Below, in pieces: positions 54,431 to 63,879 of a stretch of DNA of 64,000 nucleotides (positions are counted from its first letter, which is position 1; each line of letters starts with the position of its first letter). Location of the stretch: positions 124,001 through 188,000 of the forward strand of contig NZ_AKXQ01000003.1 of NCBI RefSeq assembly GCF_000276805.1. Direction: 5' to 3'. Below the pieces are notes generated by a model, which was given only the letters and a program-made list of their open reading frames with translations, was not told the origin of the DNA and searched no databases. This stretch comes from Moritella dasanensis ArB 0140 (GTDB lineage: Bacteria; Pseudomonadota; Gammaproteobacteria; Enterobacterales; Moritellaceae). The translations under genes were made by a program, and so were the position numbers.

Positions 54431-55258
54431 GTGGCCTTATATGTAAATACAAATGTAGCATCTTTAAATTCACAGCGTAATTTGACGAACTCTACAAATG
54501 CGTTACAAACATCATTTGAGCGCCTATCTTCTGGTAAGCGTATTAACTCTGCTGCGGATGATGCTGCAGGTCTGCAAATTGGTTCTCGTTTAGAGTCTCA
54601 GGTAAATGGCTTAAATCAGGCGGCGCGTAATGCTAACGATGGTATTTCACTATCGCAAACGGCTGAAGGTGCGCTAGATGAAACAACCAACATGCTGCAA
54701 CGTATGCGAGTATTATCAATTCAATCTGCTAATGGCTCAAACAGTGATGCTGACCGTGTGGCACTTGATAAAGAATATGGTCAACTACAGCAAGAAATAA
54801 ACCGTGTTGCAGAGGATACAACGTTTGGTGGTATGGACTTACTGAACTCGACGTTTAACCAAGACTTCCAAATCGGTCCTGATGCCAATCAAATTATTAA
54901 TGTTAAAATTTCTACTAACATGAATTCACTGGGTTTAGGTGTTGGTACTGCGACGTCTAATATTTTGCAGCCTGCAAGTGCACAAACGGCGATAAATAGT
55001 ATCGATGCAGCAATTGCGACTGTGACTGAAACACGTGGTGATTTGGGTGCTAAGCAAAATCGTTTTTCTTCAACGATCCGTAACTTATCTAATATTTCTG
55101 AAAATGTATCTGCGTCTAAATCACGTATTATGGATGCTGACTTTGCGGCTGAATCTGCTAAATTGGCGCAGAATCAAGTATCGCAACAAGCGGCAAGTAC
55201 CATGCTTAGTCAAGCCAATCAACAATCGCAAGTGGCAATGTCGTTACTGCAAGGTTAA
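54431..55258 (+). CDS. Flagellin 2
   Basis: A 275-residue flagellin beginning at a GTG with AAGGAAGA before it. It is very similar to flagellin 1 across the whole length, the differences clustering at 90-190 (the exposed part), and ends MSLLQG. Like flagellin 1 it has a sigma-54 promoter rather than sigma-28, so the two may be coexpressed early. Recent duplication is likely. It lies 514 bases downstream of flagellin 1 and 361 upstream of flagellin 3. Confidence 0.96.
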   Translation: MALYVNTNVASLNSQRNLTNSTNALQTSFERLSSGKRINSAADDAAGLQIGSRLESQVNGLNQAARNANDGISLSQTAEGALDETTNMLQRMRVLSIQSANGSNSDADRVALDKEYGQLQQEINRVAEDTTFGGMDLLNSTFNQDFQIGPDANQIINVKISTNMNSLGLGVGTATSNILQPASAQTAINSIDAAIATVTETRGDLGAKQNRFSSTIRNLSNISENVSASKSRIMDADFAAESAKLAQNQVSQQAASTMLSQANQQSQVAMSLLQG

Positions 55259-55282
55259 TTACCGTAAAGCTAATGGCATTAT

Positions 55283-55308
55283 TATTTTGGCTCGCAAGGG
55301 CCAAAATA
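55283..55308 (+). terminator. Hairpin downstream of flagellin 2
   Basis: TATTTTGGC pairs with GCCAAAATA around a short GC-containing loop, 25 bases past the stop. No T-run follows. The remainder of the gap to flagellin 3 is AT-rich with A- and T-runs near 55440-55500 and no gene. Confidence 0.6.
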
Positions 55309-55501
55309 GCACCGCACTAAACTATCCTTTCCATTTGACCTGCTGTTGATTTACCGCCTCTGTTATTTCTATCGTTATGATTATCAATCATATTATAATT
55401 TCCCCTATAAAATAAAATAATCGTAACCACTTGTAATCAAACACTTTAATTTTTTTTATTGTCGATTTAAGAAAAAAAACTGAAAAAAACCAAAAAAACT
55501 C

Positions 55502-55528
55502 TAAAGGATGTATTTTTCGTGTCGATAA
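55502..55528 (+). promoter_or_regulatory. Sigma-28 promoter of flagellin 3
   Basis: TAAA, exactly 15 bases, then GTCGATAA: one base from the FliA consensus and identical in both boxes to the flgM promoter. It lies about 92 bases before the start codon. Confidence 0.88.
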
Positions 55529-55619
55529 CTTTTATAACAATACAAATAACTGATTATGCATAAGGGCTGTATTTTACATACACAGCAGTCCTTTACAGGA
55601 TTTCTTTTAGGAGACGAAT

Positions 55620-56441
55620 ATGGCTGTTTATGTAAACACTAATGTAGCATCTTTAAATTCACAACGTAATTTGAGCAACGCTACCAATGAACTACAAAGC
55701 TCTTTCGAACGTTTATCATCTGGTAAGCGTATCAATAGCGCCGCTGATGATGCTGCGGGTTTACAAATCGGTTCTCGTTTAGAATCACAAGTAAGTGGTT
55801 TGAACCAAGCATCTCGAAATGCAAATGACGGTATTTCACTTGCGCAAACAGCGGAAGGTGCATTAGACGAAACCACTAACATGCTACAACGTATGCGTGT
55901 GCTTTCGATTCAATCTGCCAATGGTTCAAACAGCGACGCTGACCGTAATGCGCTGCAATCAGAGTTCAATGAATTACAAACTGAAATCACCCGTGTATCA
56001 CAAGATACAACGTTTGGTGGCGAAAAATTACTTGATGGCTCATTTGATAAAGAGATTCAAGTTGGTGCTGATGCGAACCAAACAATCGCACTAAAAATGA
56101 CGACTAGTATGGATGCGACTACACTCGCAGTGGGTAGTGCAGCAGCGAATATTACCACTGCCGCGGGTGCACAATCAGCAATCGCTGCATTAGATACAGC
56201 GCTTGAAACTGTGACTGGTACGCGTGCTGATCTTGGTGCGAAACAAAACCGTTTCTCATCAACAATCCGTAATATTAGTAATATTGCAGAAAACGTATCG
56301 GCGTCTAAATCACGTATCGTTGATACCGATTTTGCTGCTGAATCTGCTAAACTTGCACAAACTCAAGTGCAACAACAAGCAGCAAGCTCTATGCTAAGCC
56401 AAGCTAACCAATCATCACAAGTAGCATTATCTCTACTGTAA
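55620..56441 (+). CDS. Flagellin 3
   Basis: A 273-residue flagellin with the same D0/D1 core as flagellins 1 and 2 but more divergent in the exposed part (about 115-200, richer in Thr/Ala: [20 protein letters not shown]) and with [21 protein letters not shown] instead of the MDAD/NQVSQQ form. It ends ALSLL. It is the only one of the three with a sigma-28 promoter, so it should follow FlgM export, later than the others. RBS TTAGGAG. Confidence 0.96.
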   Translation: MAVYVNTNVASLNSQRNLSNATNELQSSFERLSSGKRINSAADDAAGLQIGSRLESQVSGLNQASRNANDGISLAQTAEGALDETTNMLQRMRVLSIQSANGSNSDADRNALQSEFNELQTEITRVSQDTTFGGEKLLDGSFDKEIQVGADANQTIALKMTTSMDATTLAVGSAAANITTAAGAQSAIAALDTALETVTGTRADLGAKQNRFSSTIRNISNIAENVSASKSRIVDTDFAAESAKLAQTQVQQQAASSMLSQANQSSQVALSLL

Positions 56442-56459
56442 TCATTTAGCTTTCTTTCT

Positions 56460-56490
56460 GCCCTGCACCTTGCGGGGCATTTTGATTTTT
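56460..56490 (+). terminator. Terminator after flagellin 3
   Basis: GCCCTGC pairs with GCGGGGC (one T-G pair) around a five-base loop, followed by T-rich text. It ends ten bases before flaG, so read-through would feed flaG-fliD. Confidence 0.7.
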
Positions 56491-56500
56491 GGGGGTTACC

Positions 56501-56914
56501 ATGTCCATTGACAATAATATGGATAGTAAGAGCATTGGTTTTTATCCTGACCCTGTAGTGACGAAAGAACCTGTCATTACCAATCCTGCCGTTTACATTT
56601 CACCGATTGACCCGCCTTTTCCAGAAGAAAAACCATTATCTGAACAAAAAATAGAAAATGATATAGATTTGGAACAAAACTTGCTTGAAGCAAAGGATAC
56701 GCTACAAGCGCATTTTGATGTGAATAATAAGAAGCTCAATTTTAGTGTCCATGGTGACACTGGCCGTTTGGTTGTGAAAGTAGTTGATCCTGAAAGCGGT
56801 GAAATACTCAAAGAACTACCATCTGAAGCGGTATTAAAGATGGCGGCTAACATTGAAAAGTTTCAAGACAATATATCGGCTAGTTCAGGTCTCTTATTTG
56901 ATGAGATGGTTTGA
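56501..56914 (+). CDS. flaG: FlaG-family protein
   Basis: I place the start at the ATG at 56501, six bases after GGGGG; an in-frame TTG at 56489 lies in the terminator's T-run. The 137-residue product has a Pro-rich N-terminal half and the FlaG C-terminal fold: LNFSVHGDTGRLVVKVVDPESGEILKELPSEAVLKMAANI (split), where VVDPxSGEILKELP is the family signature. FlaG affects filament length in other bacteria. It sits between the flagellins and fliD, the order known from Vibrio. Confidence 0.93.
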   Translation: MSIDNNMDSKSIGFYPDPVVTKEPVITNPAVYISPIDPPFPEEKPLSEQKIENDIDLEQNLLEAKDTLQAHFDVNNKKLNFSVHGDTGRLVVKVVDPESGEILKELPSEAVLKMAANIEKFQDNISASSGLLFDEMV

Positions 56915-56945
56915 TTAATATAGCGTGATAAGATAGTCGGATGTT

Positions 56946-56979
56946 TAATGTGATAGGCAATTTATTGCCTATCACATTA
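56946..56979. repeat. Perfect 16-bp palindrome between flaG and fliD
   Basis: TAATGTGATAGGCAAT at 56946-56961 and ATTGCCTATCACATTA at 56964-56979 are exact inverse complements separated by two bases. No T-run follows. It lies 26 bases before fliD and could be a terminator/attenuator, a message-stabilising hairpin or a regulator site. Confidence 0.85.
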
Positions 56980-57004
56980 CTATTGATGGAAATTAAGGAT
57001 ACGC

Positions 57005-58399
57005 ATGGCCGGTATTACGATGGCAGGTACAGGTTCTGGATTAGATCTAGAAACGATCATTACAACATTTGTGACTGCTGAAAAAACGCCAAAAGAAACA
57101 CGCTTAAATAAAAAAGAAGCTGACCTTACAACAGAGTTATCTGGTATTGGTACGTTAAAAGCGGGTTTGGCCGATTTTAAGTCAATTACAGGTAAGTTGG
57201 GTAATCCGGACTCTTTTTATCAAAGTAAAACCAATATTCGTTATCAAGGTCGTAATGTTGAGCAAACAACGGCTGGTGGCGCTGGTGATAGCGCCGCTTT
57301 ACCTATTACTATTCAAACCAAAGGCGTAGTACCAAAAGGTGCATTTAATGTCGAAGTTAAGCAACTTGCACAGGGCGCGCGATTAGAATCTGATTTTTTA
57401 CCCGACCGAGAAACAAAACCGGGACAGGGCATGCTGTATTTTGATGCCGGAAAAGATACTTTCCAAGTCAATGTCGATATCACTGATACGTTACAAAACA
57501 TTCAAAAAAAGATTAATGACGCGCCAGACAATTACGGTATTAGTGCTAATGTTATTAGTTCTGATCTCGGCGCTAAAATTGTTTATACATCCGATAAAAG
57601 CGGTAAAGCCAATGATTTAGCGGTATTCACTTCGGATTCGAGTTTAAGTATTATCTCATCTGGTATGAAAGGTCACCCTGCGACCGATGCCGTTATTACG
57701 GTTGACGGTAACACTATAACCAAAGAAAAGAATATCTTTAATCATGCTGTCTCTGGCGTTACGATCACTGCCAATAGTTTGACTAAACTGAACGAGCCTG
57801 CCAATTTTTCAACGTCGACGGATCATGCTGCAGTGCAAGAACTGATTTATAGTTTTGTTGATGGTTATAATACTTTGATGGATAATATCAATGTATTGAC
57901 CCATCCAGAGACGGGTGTTTTGAAATTTGATTCCAGTGCCAGAAGTATCAAGCAACAGCTTCAGGGTATTACAGGCGGCGTGGTTGATGATGCGAACAAG
58001 CGTCTTAATACCTTATACGGTGCCGGCATCTCATTAGAAGAAGGTGGCATGTTAGCAGTGAGTCCATTTGGTATGAGTGGGTCTAAATCCGGTGCTCAAC
58101 GCTTAGATGAAGCAGTAAATAACTCATTAGATGATCTTGGCAAACTTTTTGCAGGGAATAATGGTATTGCGGCACAAATTAATCGCGTGTTGACCAACAA
58201 TTTAGGTAATAAGGGCATGATCTCTCAGCAGGAAAATATGTTGAGTGAAAACTTACGCGACATTGGTGATGATCGGGCTAAGTTAGATCGCCACGTTGCC
58301 TCATTTGAAGATACATTACGAAAGAAATATACAGCCTTAGATAATACGGTATCACGTTATAATGCCACCGGTGATTACATTCGAAATGTATTAGGGTAA
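57005..58399 (+). CDS. fliD: Flagellar filament capping protein FliD (HAP2)
   Basis: A 464-residue cap protein. The N-terminal text MAGITMAGTGSGLDLETII and EKTPKETRLNKKEADL is FliD-typical, and the C-terminal SLDDLGKLFAGNNGIAAQIN with the closing coiled-coil ENLRDIGDDRAKLDRHVASFEDTLRKKYTALDNTVSRYN (in part) completes the family pattern. It sits at the filament tip and folds incoming flagellin. AAGGA lies six bases upstream. First gene after the palindrome; fliS follows by 49 bases. Confidence 0.95.
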   Translation: MAGITMAGTGSGLDLETIITTFVTAEKTPKETRLNKKEADLTTELSGIGTLKAGLADFKSITGKLGNPDSFYQSKTNIRYQGRNVEQTTAGGAGDSAALPITIQTKGVVPKGAFNVEVKQLAQGARLESDFLPDRETKPGQGMLYFDAGKDTFQVNVDITDTLQNIQKKINDAPDNYGISANVISSDLGAKIVYTSDKSGKANDLAVFTSDSSLSIISSGMKGHPATDAVITVDGNTITKEKNIFNHAVSGVTITANSLTKLNEPANFSTSTDHAAVQELIYSFVDGYNTLMDNINVLTHPETGVLKFDSSARSIKQQLQGITGGVVDDANKRLNTLYGAGISLEEGGMLAVSPFGMSGSKSGAQRLDEAVNNSLDDLGKLFAGNNGIAAQINRVLTNNLGNKGMISQQENMLSENLRDIGDDRAKLDRHVASFEDTLRKKYTALDNTVSRYNATGDYIRNVLG

Positions 58400-58448
58400 T
58401 CATATTATTCTTCGTTATTTAAATAAATTAATAGTTAGGTAAAAAAAC

Positions 58449-58871
58449 ATGAGAGCTAATATAAGACGTTATCAGCAAGTCAGTCGAGAAAGTGGTATTG
58501 CGAGTGCTGATAACCATCAAGTGATTTTTATGTTGTTACAAGGATTGTTGGATGCTGTCGCAGTAGCAAAAGGCTGCATTTTACGTAAAGATATTGAAGG
58601 TAGAGCGAAAGCGATTAACAAATCAATCAATATTACCTCGGGTTTAATCGATGGTATCAACCATAAAATCCATCCCGAGATTGGTGAGAACTTTGATGGA
58701 ATATATCGCTATATACAATTGCGTTTAAATGATGCGTCGTTAGAGCAGTCAGTTGAACCATTAGATGAAATTACGGCATTAGTCACACCAATTAAAGATG
58801 CTTGGTTAAACATACCGCAAGCAGAAAAAGAAAAAGCAGAGTCGGCTCGAAAGAAAGCTAGCGGTGCTTAA
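58449..58871 (+). CDS. fliS: Flagellin export chaperone FliS
   Basis: A 140-residue helical protein with the FliS texts DNHQVIFMLLQGLLDAVAVAKG, GRAKAINKSINITSGLIDGIN (in part) and IYRYIQLRLNDASLEQS. It binds the flagellin C-terminus and prevents early polymerisation. The tail (about 125-140) is Lys/Ala/Ser-rich. Its stop overlaps the start of the next gene (TAATG), so the two are coupled. Confidence 0.94.
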   Translation: MRANIRRYQQVSRESGIASADNHQVIFMLLQGLLDAVAVAKGCILRKDIEGRAKAINKSINITSGLIDGINHKIHPEIGENFDGIYRYIQLRLNDASLEQSVEPLDEITALVTPIKDAWLNIPQAEKEKAESARKKASGA

Positions 58872-59191
58872 TGATGAATGTAACTGATGTTGAATTAATG
58901 GCGCAAATATCGTCACTCTCTGCGCAAGCAAAGCAGGCGGTTATAGCAGAGCAGTTGGCTGAATGTGATCAGCTATTAATCCAACGTCAGATTTTAATTG
59001 AGCAATTAGTGTTACTCGAAAATCCAGCTCAATCCCCTCGAATACGTACTTTTCTAATCCAGTTAATGGCTGCGGATGAAGTGCAAGTCGCATCGCTAAA
59101 AAACACCAAATCAGTCCTTGAATCCCAGCAAGTGATCAATAAGCGCAGTGCTAAATCAATTAATCGCTATCTTACTATTAAACAATTTTAG
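58871..59191 (+). CDS. Putative flagellar chaperone, FliT/FlaI-like
   Basis: A 106-residue helical protein of low sequence conservation, rich in Gln, Leu and Ala, without membrane segments. It lies where FliT or FlaI is found in related clusters, overlapping fliS by one base and preceding the Maf gene by nine. FliT binds FliD and, in some bacteria, the master regulator. I assign it from position and size rather than motif, so the name is tentative. A second ATG lies one codon in. Confidence 0.6.
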   Translation: MMNVTDVELMAQISSLSAQAKQAVIAEQLAECDQLLIQRQILIEQLVLLENPAQSPRIRTFLIQLMAADEVQVASLKNTKSVLESQQVINKRSAKSINRYLTIKQF

Positions 59192-59200
59192 GTTGTTATT

Positions 59201-61312
59201 ATGGACCATTTAAATCACGATATTACCGCGCAAATAGCTGCATTAGAGTCACAGCAACAGCAGCAAAAAAAGCAGGTAAGCTTAGCGCATGCTATTGATG
59301 AAATTAATGTTAGAGCACAACCCAGCGTTGATCCGATGGCGTTGTACCATGCCAATATGCAAGCGTTTCAGCAGTATATTCCTGATATTTATCAGTCTTT
59401 TGTTAATTACCAACCGACTAAATTTGAACTGGCAAAGATAGCCGAAGTACTACACCTGGTAGATGTCGATGATAATCTGGTATTAGGTGAAAACTATTTT
59501 CACGATAGCTTGATTGATTTTGAACAGTATCGTGTTAATCCGCAGCTTGCGCGTATTGATTTTGCCGAAGAGATCGACAGTGTGGGGGATTTCATTCATG
59601 TGAAATACCTCAACCAGTTTATTCGTGCACTGCAGGGGATTAACCAAAAGCATAAAGCAGAGTTTGTGCTACCTGAAGCCGTGAATTTAATGGTTTGCTT
59701 TGGTTTAGGTTTAGGTTACTTCTTACCTGAAATGCTCAGTAAACACAGCGTTAAACGGTTATACATCTATGAACCGGAGAATGACTTCTTCTATGCCAGT
59801 TTATTTACCCTCGATTGGGCTGATATTCTACAACGTTTGGATGATAGTGGCAGTAGTTTACATCTCTGTCTCGGTGCCGATGAAGATGTATTCTTTCAGG
59901 ATATTTCCTATGAATTAATGACTAAAGGTCGTTATGATTCGACGTTTAGTTTTTGCTATCAACATTATAAGACTGAGCAAACAAATCGCGCGTTAGAAAA
60001 ATTTAATCAACAAAATTTTCATGTTGCGTTTGGTTTAGGTTTCTTTGATGATAGTTTGATGGCATTAGCACACCAGTATCACACCTTAAATAACCACGTC
60101 CCTTTGTTGGCGAAAGTAGAGCCTTTACCGGAATGTGAAACACGCTCGGTATTTATCCTCGGTAACGGCCCATCGCTGGATGAACACATTGACTATATTC
60201 GAGCAAACCGAGATAAGGTATTACTTGTTAGTGGTGGGACAACGATCCGCGCTTTGCAACAATATGGTATTACGCCTGATTTCCATCTAGAGATGGAGCG
60301 TACTAAGGTTACTTATACAGTCCTTAAGTCAGTTGATGATGATGCTTATTTAAAATCAATCCCATTGTTAACCTTAAATACGGTAACACCTGATGTGCTC
60401 AATTTATTTGATCGCAGCTTGATGGGGTTAAAATTACAAGAGCCCTCAACTGAAATTATCCTTAATGCTGAATTGGGTTGTGACAACGACAATTTAACCC
60501 AATTGATTTTTGTTAATCCAACCGTGTCTAATCTGGCGTTATCTTATTTTACGCGTATGGGTTTTAAAAATATTTACTTGTTTGGTGTTGACCTTGGTTT
60601 TAGCGGTGAAGCGCATCACAGTAAAAAAAGTATTTATTATAATCAGTCGGGCGAAGACAAATTATTATTTGATAAGAAAGCCTTGTCAGGCTTTCTGTCC
60701 CCTGGCAATCACGTAGATGAAGTAGAAACGACGATGATTTTCCAAATGTCTGCCAAAGGCATGGGGGAGTTACTCGATTTTTATCCAGATGTTAACTGTT
60801 ACAACTTAGGTAATGGCATTAAGATTAAAAATGCGATACCGACGTACCAAGCTGACGTGGTATTAACGGATGAGGTATTTGATAAAGCGGAGTTTGTTGA
60901 TCGTATGCTGGTTCATTACTCTGCGGATACGCAGATATTAGCCAAGCAGTATAGTGCTGTCTTAGAGCAAGATATATTTGCTGATTTTGTCGATGAAATG
61001 ATCGCGATTATTAAACCTCCGGTGCTCAGTCGTTATGATGCATTAGAGCAACTTCATCAGCAATTTAAGTTATTAAATAGTCAACTTAATACCAAATATG
61101 CGTTTTTGGTTGAGTTATTGAATGGCACATTACAGCATTGTCATGCGGCATTAATTAAGATGTTGTTGTTACCTGCTACTGCAGAGCAAGGTCTTATTTA
61201 CTATCAGCAAGGGCTCGATATTTATATTGATTACTTGGAAGAGACCAAGGTTAAATATAAGCGCGAATTATTTGAGGTAGACCAAACAGATATCTCTGAT
61301 ACTTGGAAATAA
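59201..61312 (+). CDS. Motility-associated glycosyltransferase (Maf family, DUF115)
   Basis: A 703-residue protein of the Maf/MptE-like family. The central domain begins with FILGNGPSLDEH, where GNGPS is at 321-325, a signature of these proteins, followed by LVSGGTTIRALQQYGITPDFHLEMERT (split) and LFGVDLGFSGEAHHSKKS; the N-terminal region starts with a Gln-rich coil, and the C-terminal part is helical. Maf proteins transfer nonulosonic acids such as pseudaminic acid to flagellin Ser/Thr before export. It ends the flagellar cluster. Sugar-synthesis genes are not in the window. Confidence 0.85.
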   Translation: MDHLNHDITAQIAALESQQQQQKKQVSLAHAIDEINVRAQPSVDPMALYHANMQAFQQYIPDIYQSFVNYQPTKFELAKIAEVLHLVDVDDNLVLGENYFHDSLIDFEQYRVNPQLARIDFAEEIDSVGDFIHVKYLNQFIRALQGINQKHKAEFVLPEAVNLMVCFGLGLGYFLPEMLSKHSVKRLYIYEPENDFFYASLFTLDWADILQRLDDSGSSLHLCLGADEDVFFQDISYELMTKGRYDSTFSFCYQHYKTEQTNRALEKFNQQNFHVAFGLGFFDDSLMALAHQYHTLNNHVPLLAKVEPLPECETRSVFILGNGPSLDEHIDYIRANRDKVLLVSGGTTIRALQQYGITPDFHLEMERTKVTYTVLKSVDDDAYLKSIPLLTLNTVTPDVLNLFDRSLMGLKLQEPSTEIILNAELGCDNDNLTQLIFVNPTVSNLALSYFTRMGFKNIYLFGVDLGFSGEAHHSKKSIYYNQSGEDKLLFDKKALSGFLSPGNHVDEVETTMIFQMSAKGMGELLDFYPDVNCYNLGNGIKIKNAIPTYQADVVLTDEVFDKAEFVDRMLVHYSADTQILAKQYSAVLEQDIFADFVDEMIAIIKPPVLSRYDALEQLHQQFKLLNSQLNTKYAFLVELLNGTLQHCHAALIKMLLLPATAEQGLIYYQQGLDIYIDYLEETKVKYKRELFEVDQTDISDTWK

Positions 61313-61343
61313 AAGTTTGGAATTGATCGTTTCGGTATATACT

Positions 61344-61372
61344 CATAAGCCATTCTAATCGCTTGGCTTATG
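61344..61372 (+). promoter_or_regulatory. Hairpin covering the exporter start codon
   Basis: CATAAGCC at 61344-61351 pairs perfectly with GGCTTATG at 61365-61372, which includes the first ATG of the following MFS gene. The stem would hide that start codon; the second ATG three bases later might then be used. It may also mark the end of the flagellar transcript. Confidence 0.45.
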
Positions 61373-62557
61373 ATGAAAACTTATTTTTTAATTCCTTTTC
61401 TTGCATTATTATCCGCATTAACGCCGCTTGCTGTGGATATGTATTTGCCGGCAATGCCTAATATTGCCAGCGATTTTAATGTCTCTATTGAAATCATTCA
61501 AACCACACTCAGTACTTACCTATTAGGCTTTGCCATTGGTCAGCTTTTTTATGGCCCATTAGCAGACAGCTATGGTCGTAAACCTGTGCTTATTTGTGGA
61601 CTTGTCACGTATTTAATTGCCAGTATTGGTATTGTTTACGGCGATTCTATTGAACAATTTAAATGGTTACGGTTATTACAAGCCATCGGCGGTGGGGCTG
61701 CATCAGTCGTTGTGAGTTCATTGCTACGCGATCTATTTTCCGGTTCGATGTTTTCTAAAATGATGTCTTATGTTGTATTATCAATGACATTAGCACCACT
61801 TGTGGCACCGTTAATTGGCGCGCAGTTATTGGTATGGTTTAGCTGGCCGAGTATTTTTGTGGTATTGGCAATCTTGACGTCGGTCTGTTTGTTAGTGAGC
61901 TACTTAGGCATTAAAGAAACGCTACCGAAAGAACGCCGAGTCGCGTTTAATTTATCGCAGGTATTCAGTAATTATTGGCTGATTTTACGCAACCGTAAAG
62001 TCCTGGGCCTGATGCTGTGCGGCGCCTTTAATGTCTCTGGTATGTTTGCGTTTTTAACTGCTTCCCCCTTTGTATATATTGAATATTTTGGCATAGATGC
62101 ACAAGATTACGGTTACCTGTTTGCTTGTAATATATTGGGCATGATGGTTGTTACTTGGGTGAATGCCAAGATCGTGATGCGTTTTGGTTATCAGCAGATA
62201 TTACGTGCGGGTATTATTATTAGTGCGGTCGTGTCGGTGTTATTTTGGTTGGTCAATGCTAACCTAACATTTGGCTTAATCGGCTTGGTTATGTCGACCG
62301 TGGCCTATATCTCGTTAATTAGTCTCATCGGTTCGAATGTGATGACGGGCGTATTGGCTGAATTCCCACATATTTCAGGTACTGCCTCGGCATTGGCTGC
62401 CACGATCCGATTCGGGTTTGGTGCTATATCCGGATTAGTGATTAGTATATTACATGATGGCACGCCGCTCCCGATGATCATGGTGATTAGCGGCTGTGGG
62501 ATATTATCGTTTCTGAGTTATTTCATATTGACGGATAGAGCAAATAAGGACAGTTAA
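61370..62557 (+). CDS. Bcr/CflA-type drug-resistance MFS transporter
   Basis: A 395-residue membrane protein with 12 predicted segments. It opens with LTPLAVDMYLPAMPNIASDF, the DHA1/Bcr-CflA signature, and has the MFS loop 2-3 motif GPLADSYGRKPV and LLRDLFSG-type loop text. It probably expels drugs, sulfonamide-like compounds or dipeptides by proton exchange. Its stop overlaps the cinA start (TAATG). No clear ribosome site is visible before its own start, which lies in a hairpin. Confidence 0.9.
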   Translation: MMKTYFLIPFLALLSALTPLAVDMYLPAMPNIASDFNVSIEIIQTTLSTYLLGFAIGQLFYGPLADSYGRKPVLICGLVTYLIASIGIVYGDSIEQFKWLRLLQAIGGGAASVVVSSLLRDLFSGSMFSKMMSYVVLSMTLAPLVAPLIGAQLLVWFSWPSIFVVLAILTSVCLLVSYLGIKETLPKERRVAFNLSQVFSNYWLILRNRKVLGLMLCGAFNVSGMFAFLTASPFVYIEYFGIDAQDYGYLFACNILGMMVVTWVNAKIVMRFGYQQILRAGIIISAVVSVLFWLVNANLTFGLIGLVMSTVAYISLISLIGSNVMTGVLAEFPHISGTASALAATIRFGFGAISGLVISILHDGTPLPMIMVISGCGILSFLSYFILTDRANKDS

Positions 62558-63840
62558 TGCGTATTGAATTTATTAGTACTGGCGACGAAGTATTATCAGG
62601 TCAAATTGTCGATACCAATGCGGCATGGATATCACAACTTTTCTTTCATCAAGGACGCGCGTTTACCCGTCGTCATACGGTGGCAGATGATCTTGAGTCG
62701 CTTATCGATATTATCACTGAAACCAGCCATCGTGCAGATGTGGTGATCGTCAATGGTGGCTTAGGGCCAACATCAGATGATCTGAGTGCTGAAGCTGCAG
62801 CGAAAGCCATGGCTGTACCCTTAGCACTATCGCAAGCCTGGTACGATCATTTAGTGGCTAAATATGGCCAGTCAGACCGCACATTATCAGCGAGTAATGA
62901 AAAACAAGCTTGGTTACCACAAGGTAGTGACGTTGTAGATAATCCTGTCGGCACCGCTTGTGGTTTTAGTTTTCAATTGAATCGCGCGCGTTTTTATTTT
63001 ACGCCTGGTGTACCCAGCGAATTTAAACACATGGTTTCAGCGCAAATATTACCCGATATTCAACAGCGATTTACGGCTGTTAAAGTGCCGACTTTAATTA
63101 AAATTAAAACCTTTGGTATTTCTGAAGCGGTGTTAAATGAACAGCTCTTAGCATTAAGCTTACCTGAGACGATCACCTTGGGTTTTCGTGTTGACTTTCC
63201 GTTGGTCGAAGTGAAGTTACTGTCGACAGATGCTGTTGATTTGCAGCAAGCGAGGTTAAGAGTACTGGCTAAGTTATCTCAGTTCGTGTTGTTTGAAGGC
63301 GATGAATGTTTTGCCGAATACCTACAAGCATTAATGCTTGAAAAAGGCCATACTTTGTCACTTGCCGAGTCGTGTACAGGCGGTTTGATTGCCAGTGAAT
63401 TAATTGCTGTCGCCGGTAGTTCTGGTTATCTTGATTCCAGCCATGTGACTTACAGTAATGAATCGAAAAGCCGCTTGGTTAGTGTCAATGAAACCACGTT
63501 AGCTAAGCACGGCGCTGTATCCATCGAAGTAGCAGCAGAGATGGCTGAAGGTGCGATGTTGAACGCGGGTGTTGATTTTGGTATTGCGGTGTCAGGTATT
63601 GCTGGCCCTGGTGGTGGCTGTGATGAAAAGCCCGTGGGTACAGTTGCCTTTGCGTTGGCAAGTAAAACGCATACCTACAGTCAGCTGTTATTTATCCCAC
63701 GCAAGAGTCGTCAAGGTATCCGCACTGTGGCGTTATATGTGGCGTTAGATATGCTAAGAAGAGAATTGCTAGGATTAGATTTAGCTGCAGAGTTTGGCTC
63801 AATAGAGCGTCGGTCTGACCTGAACAGTGTGAAGAGATAA
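62557..63840 (+). CDS. cinA: CinA-family protein: MoCF domain plus NMN amidohydrolase
   Basis: A 427-residue full-length CinA. The N-terminal MoCF/COG1058 domain has ISTGDEVLSGQIVDTNAAWIS (in part), GGLGPTSDDLSAEAAAKAM, TPGVPSEFKHM; the C-terminal CinA domain has LAESCTGGLIASEL, VSGIAGPGGG and PVGTVAFAL, the nicotinamide mononucleotide deamidase (PncC) site. It recycles NMN and the N-terminal domain hydrolyses ADP-ribose in studied homologues. Coupled to the MFS gene by the TAATG overlap. In many relatives cinA neighbours recA, which is not seen here. Confidence 0.95.
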   Translation: MRIEFISTGDEVLSGQIVDTNAAWISQLFFHQGRAFTRRHTVADDLESLIDIITETSHRADVVIVNGGLGPTSDDLSAEAAAKAMAVPLALSQAWYDHLVAKYGQSDRTLSASNEKQAWLPQGSDVVDNPVGTACGFSFQLNRARFYFTPGVPSEFKHMVSAQILPDIQQRFTAVKVPTLIKIKTFGISEAVLNEQLLALSLPETITLGFRVDFPLVEVKLLSTDAVDLQQARLRVLAKLSQFVLFEGDECFAEYLQALMLEKGHTLSLAESCTGGLIASELIAVAGSSGYLDSSHVTYSNESKSRLVSVNETTLAKHGAVSIEVAAEMAEGAMLNAGVDFGIAVSGIAGPGGGCDEKPVGTVAFALASKTHTYSQLLFIPRKSRQGIRTVALYVALDMLRRELLGLDLAAEFGSIERRSDLNSVKR

Positions 63841-63879
63841 TCTGTATCGATCGTAGGTATTCGAAGCGTACTGGTAATT

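Noticed and set aside
53092-56441. Long repeated DNA taken as a mobile element or CRISPR
   Set aside because: The repetition comes from three paralogous flagellin genes; there are no short regularly spaced repeats, inverted ends or transposase.
56489-56500. TTG start giving a longer FlaG
   Set aside because: It lies in the T-run of the flagellin 3 terminator, and the ATG at 56501 has a better ribosome site.
56946-56979. CRP-type site suggested by TGTGA and TCACA
   Set aside because: The half sites are 18 bases apart instead of six, so CRP could not bind both.
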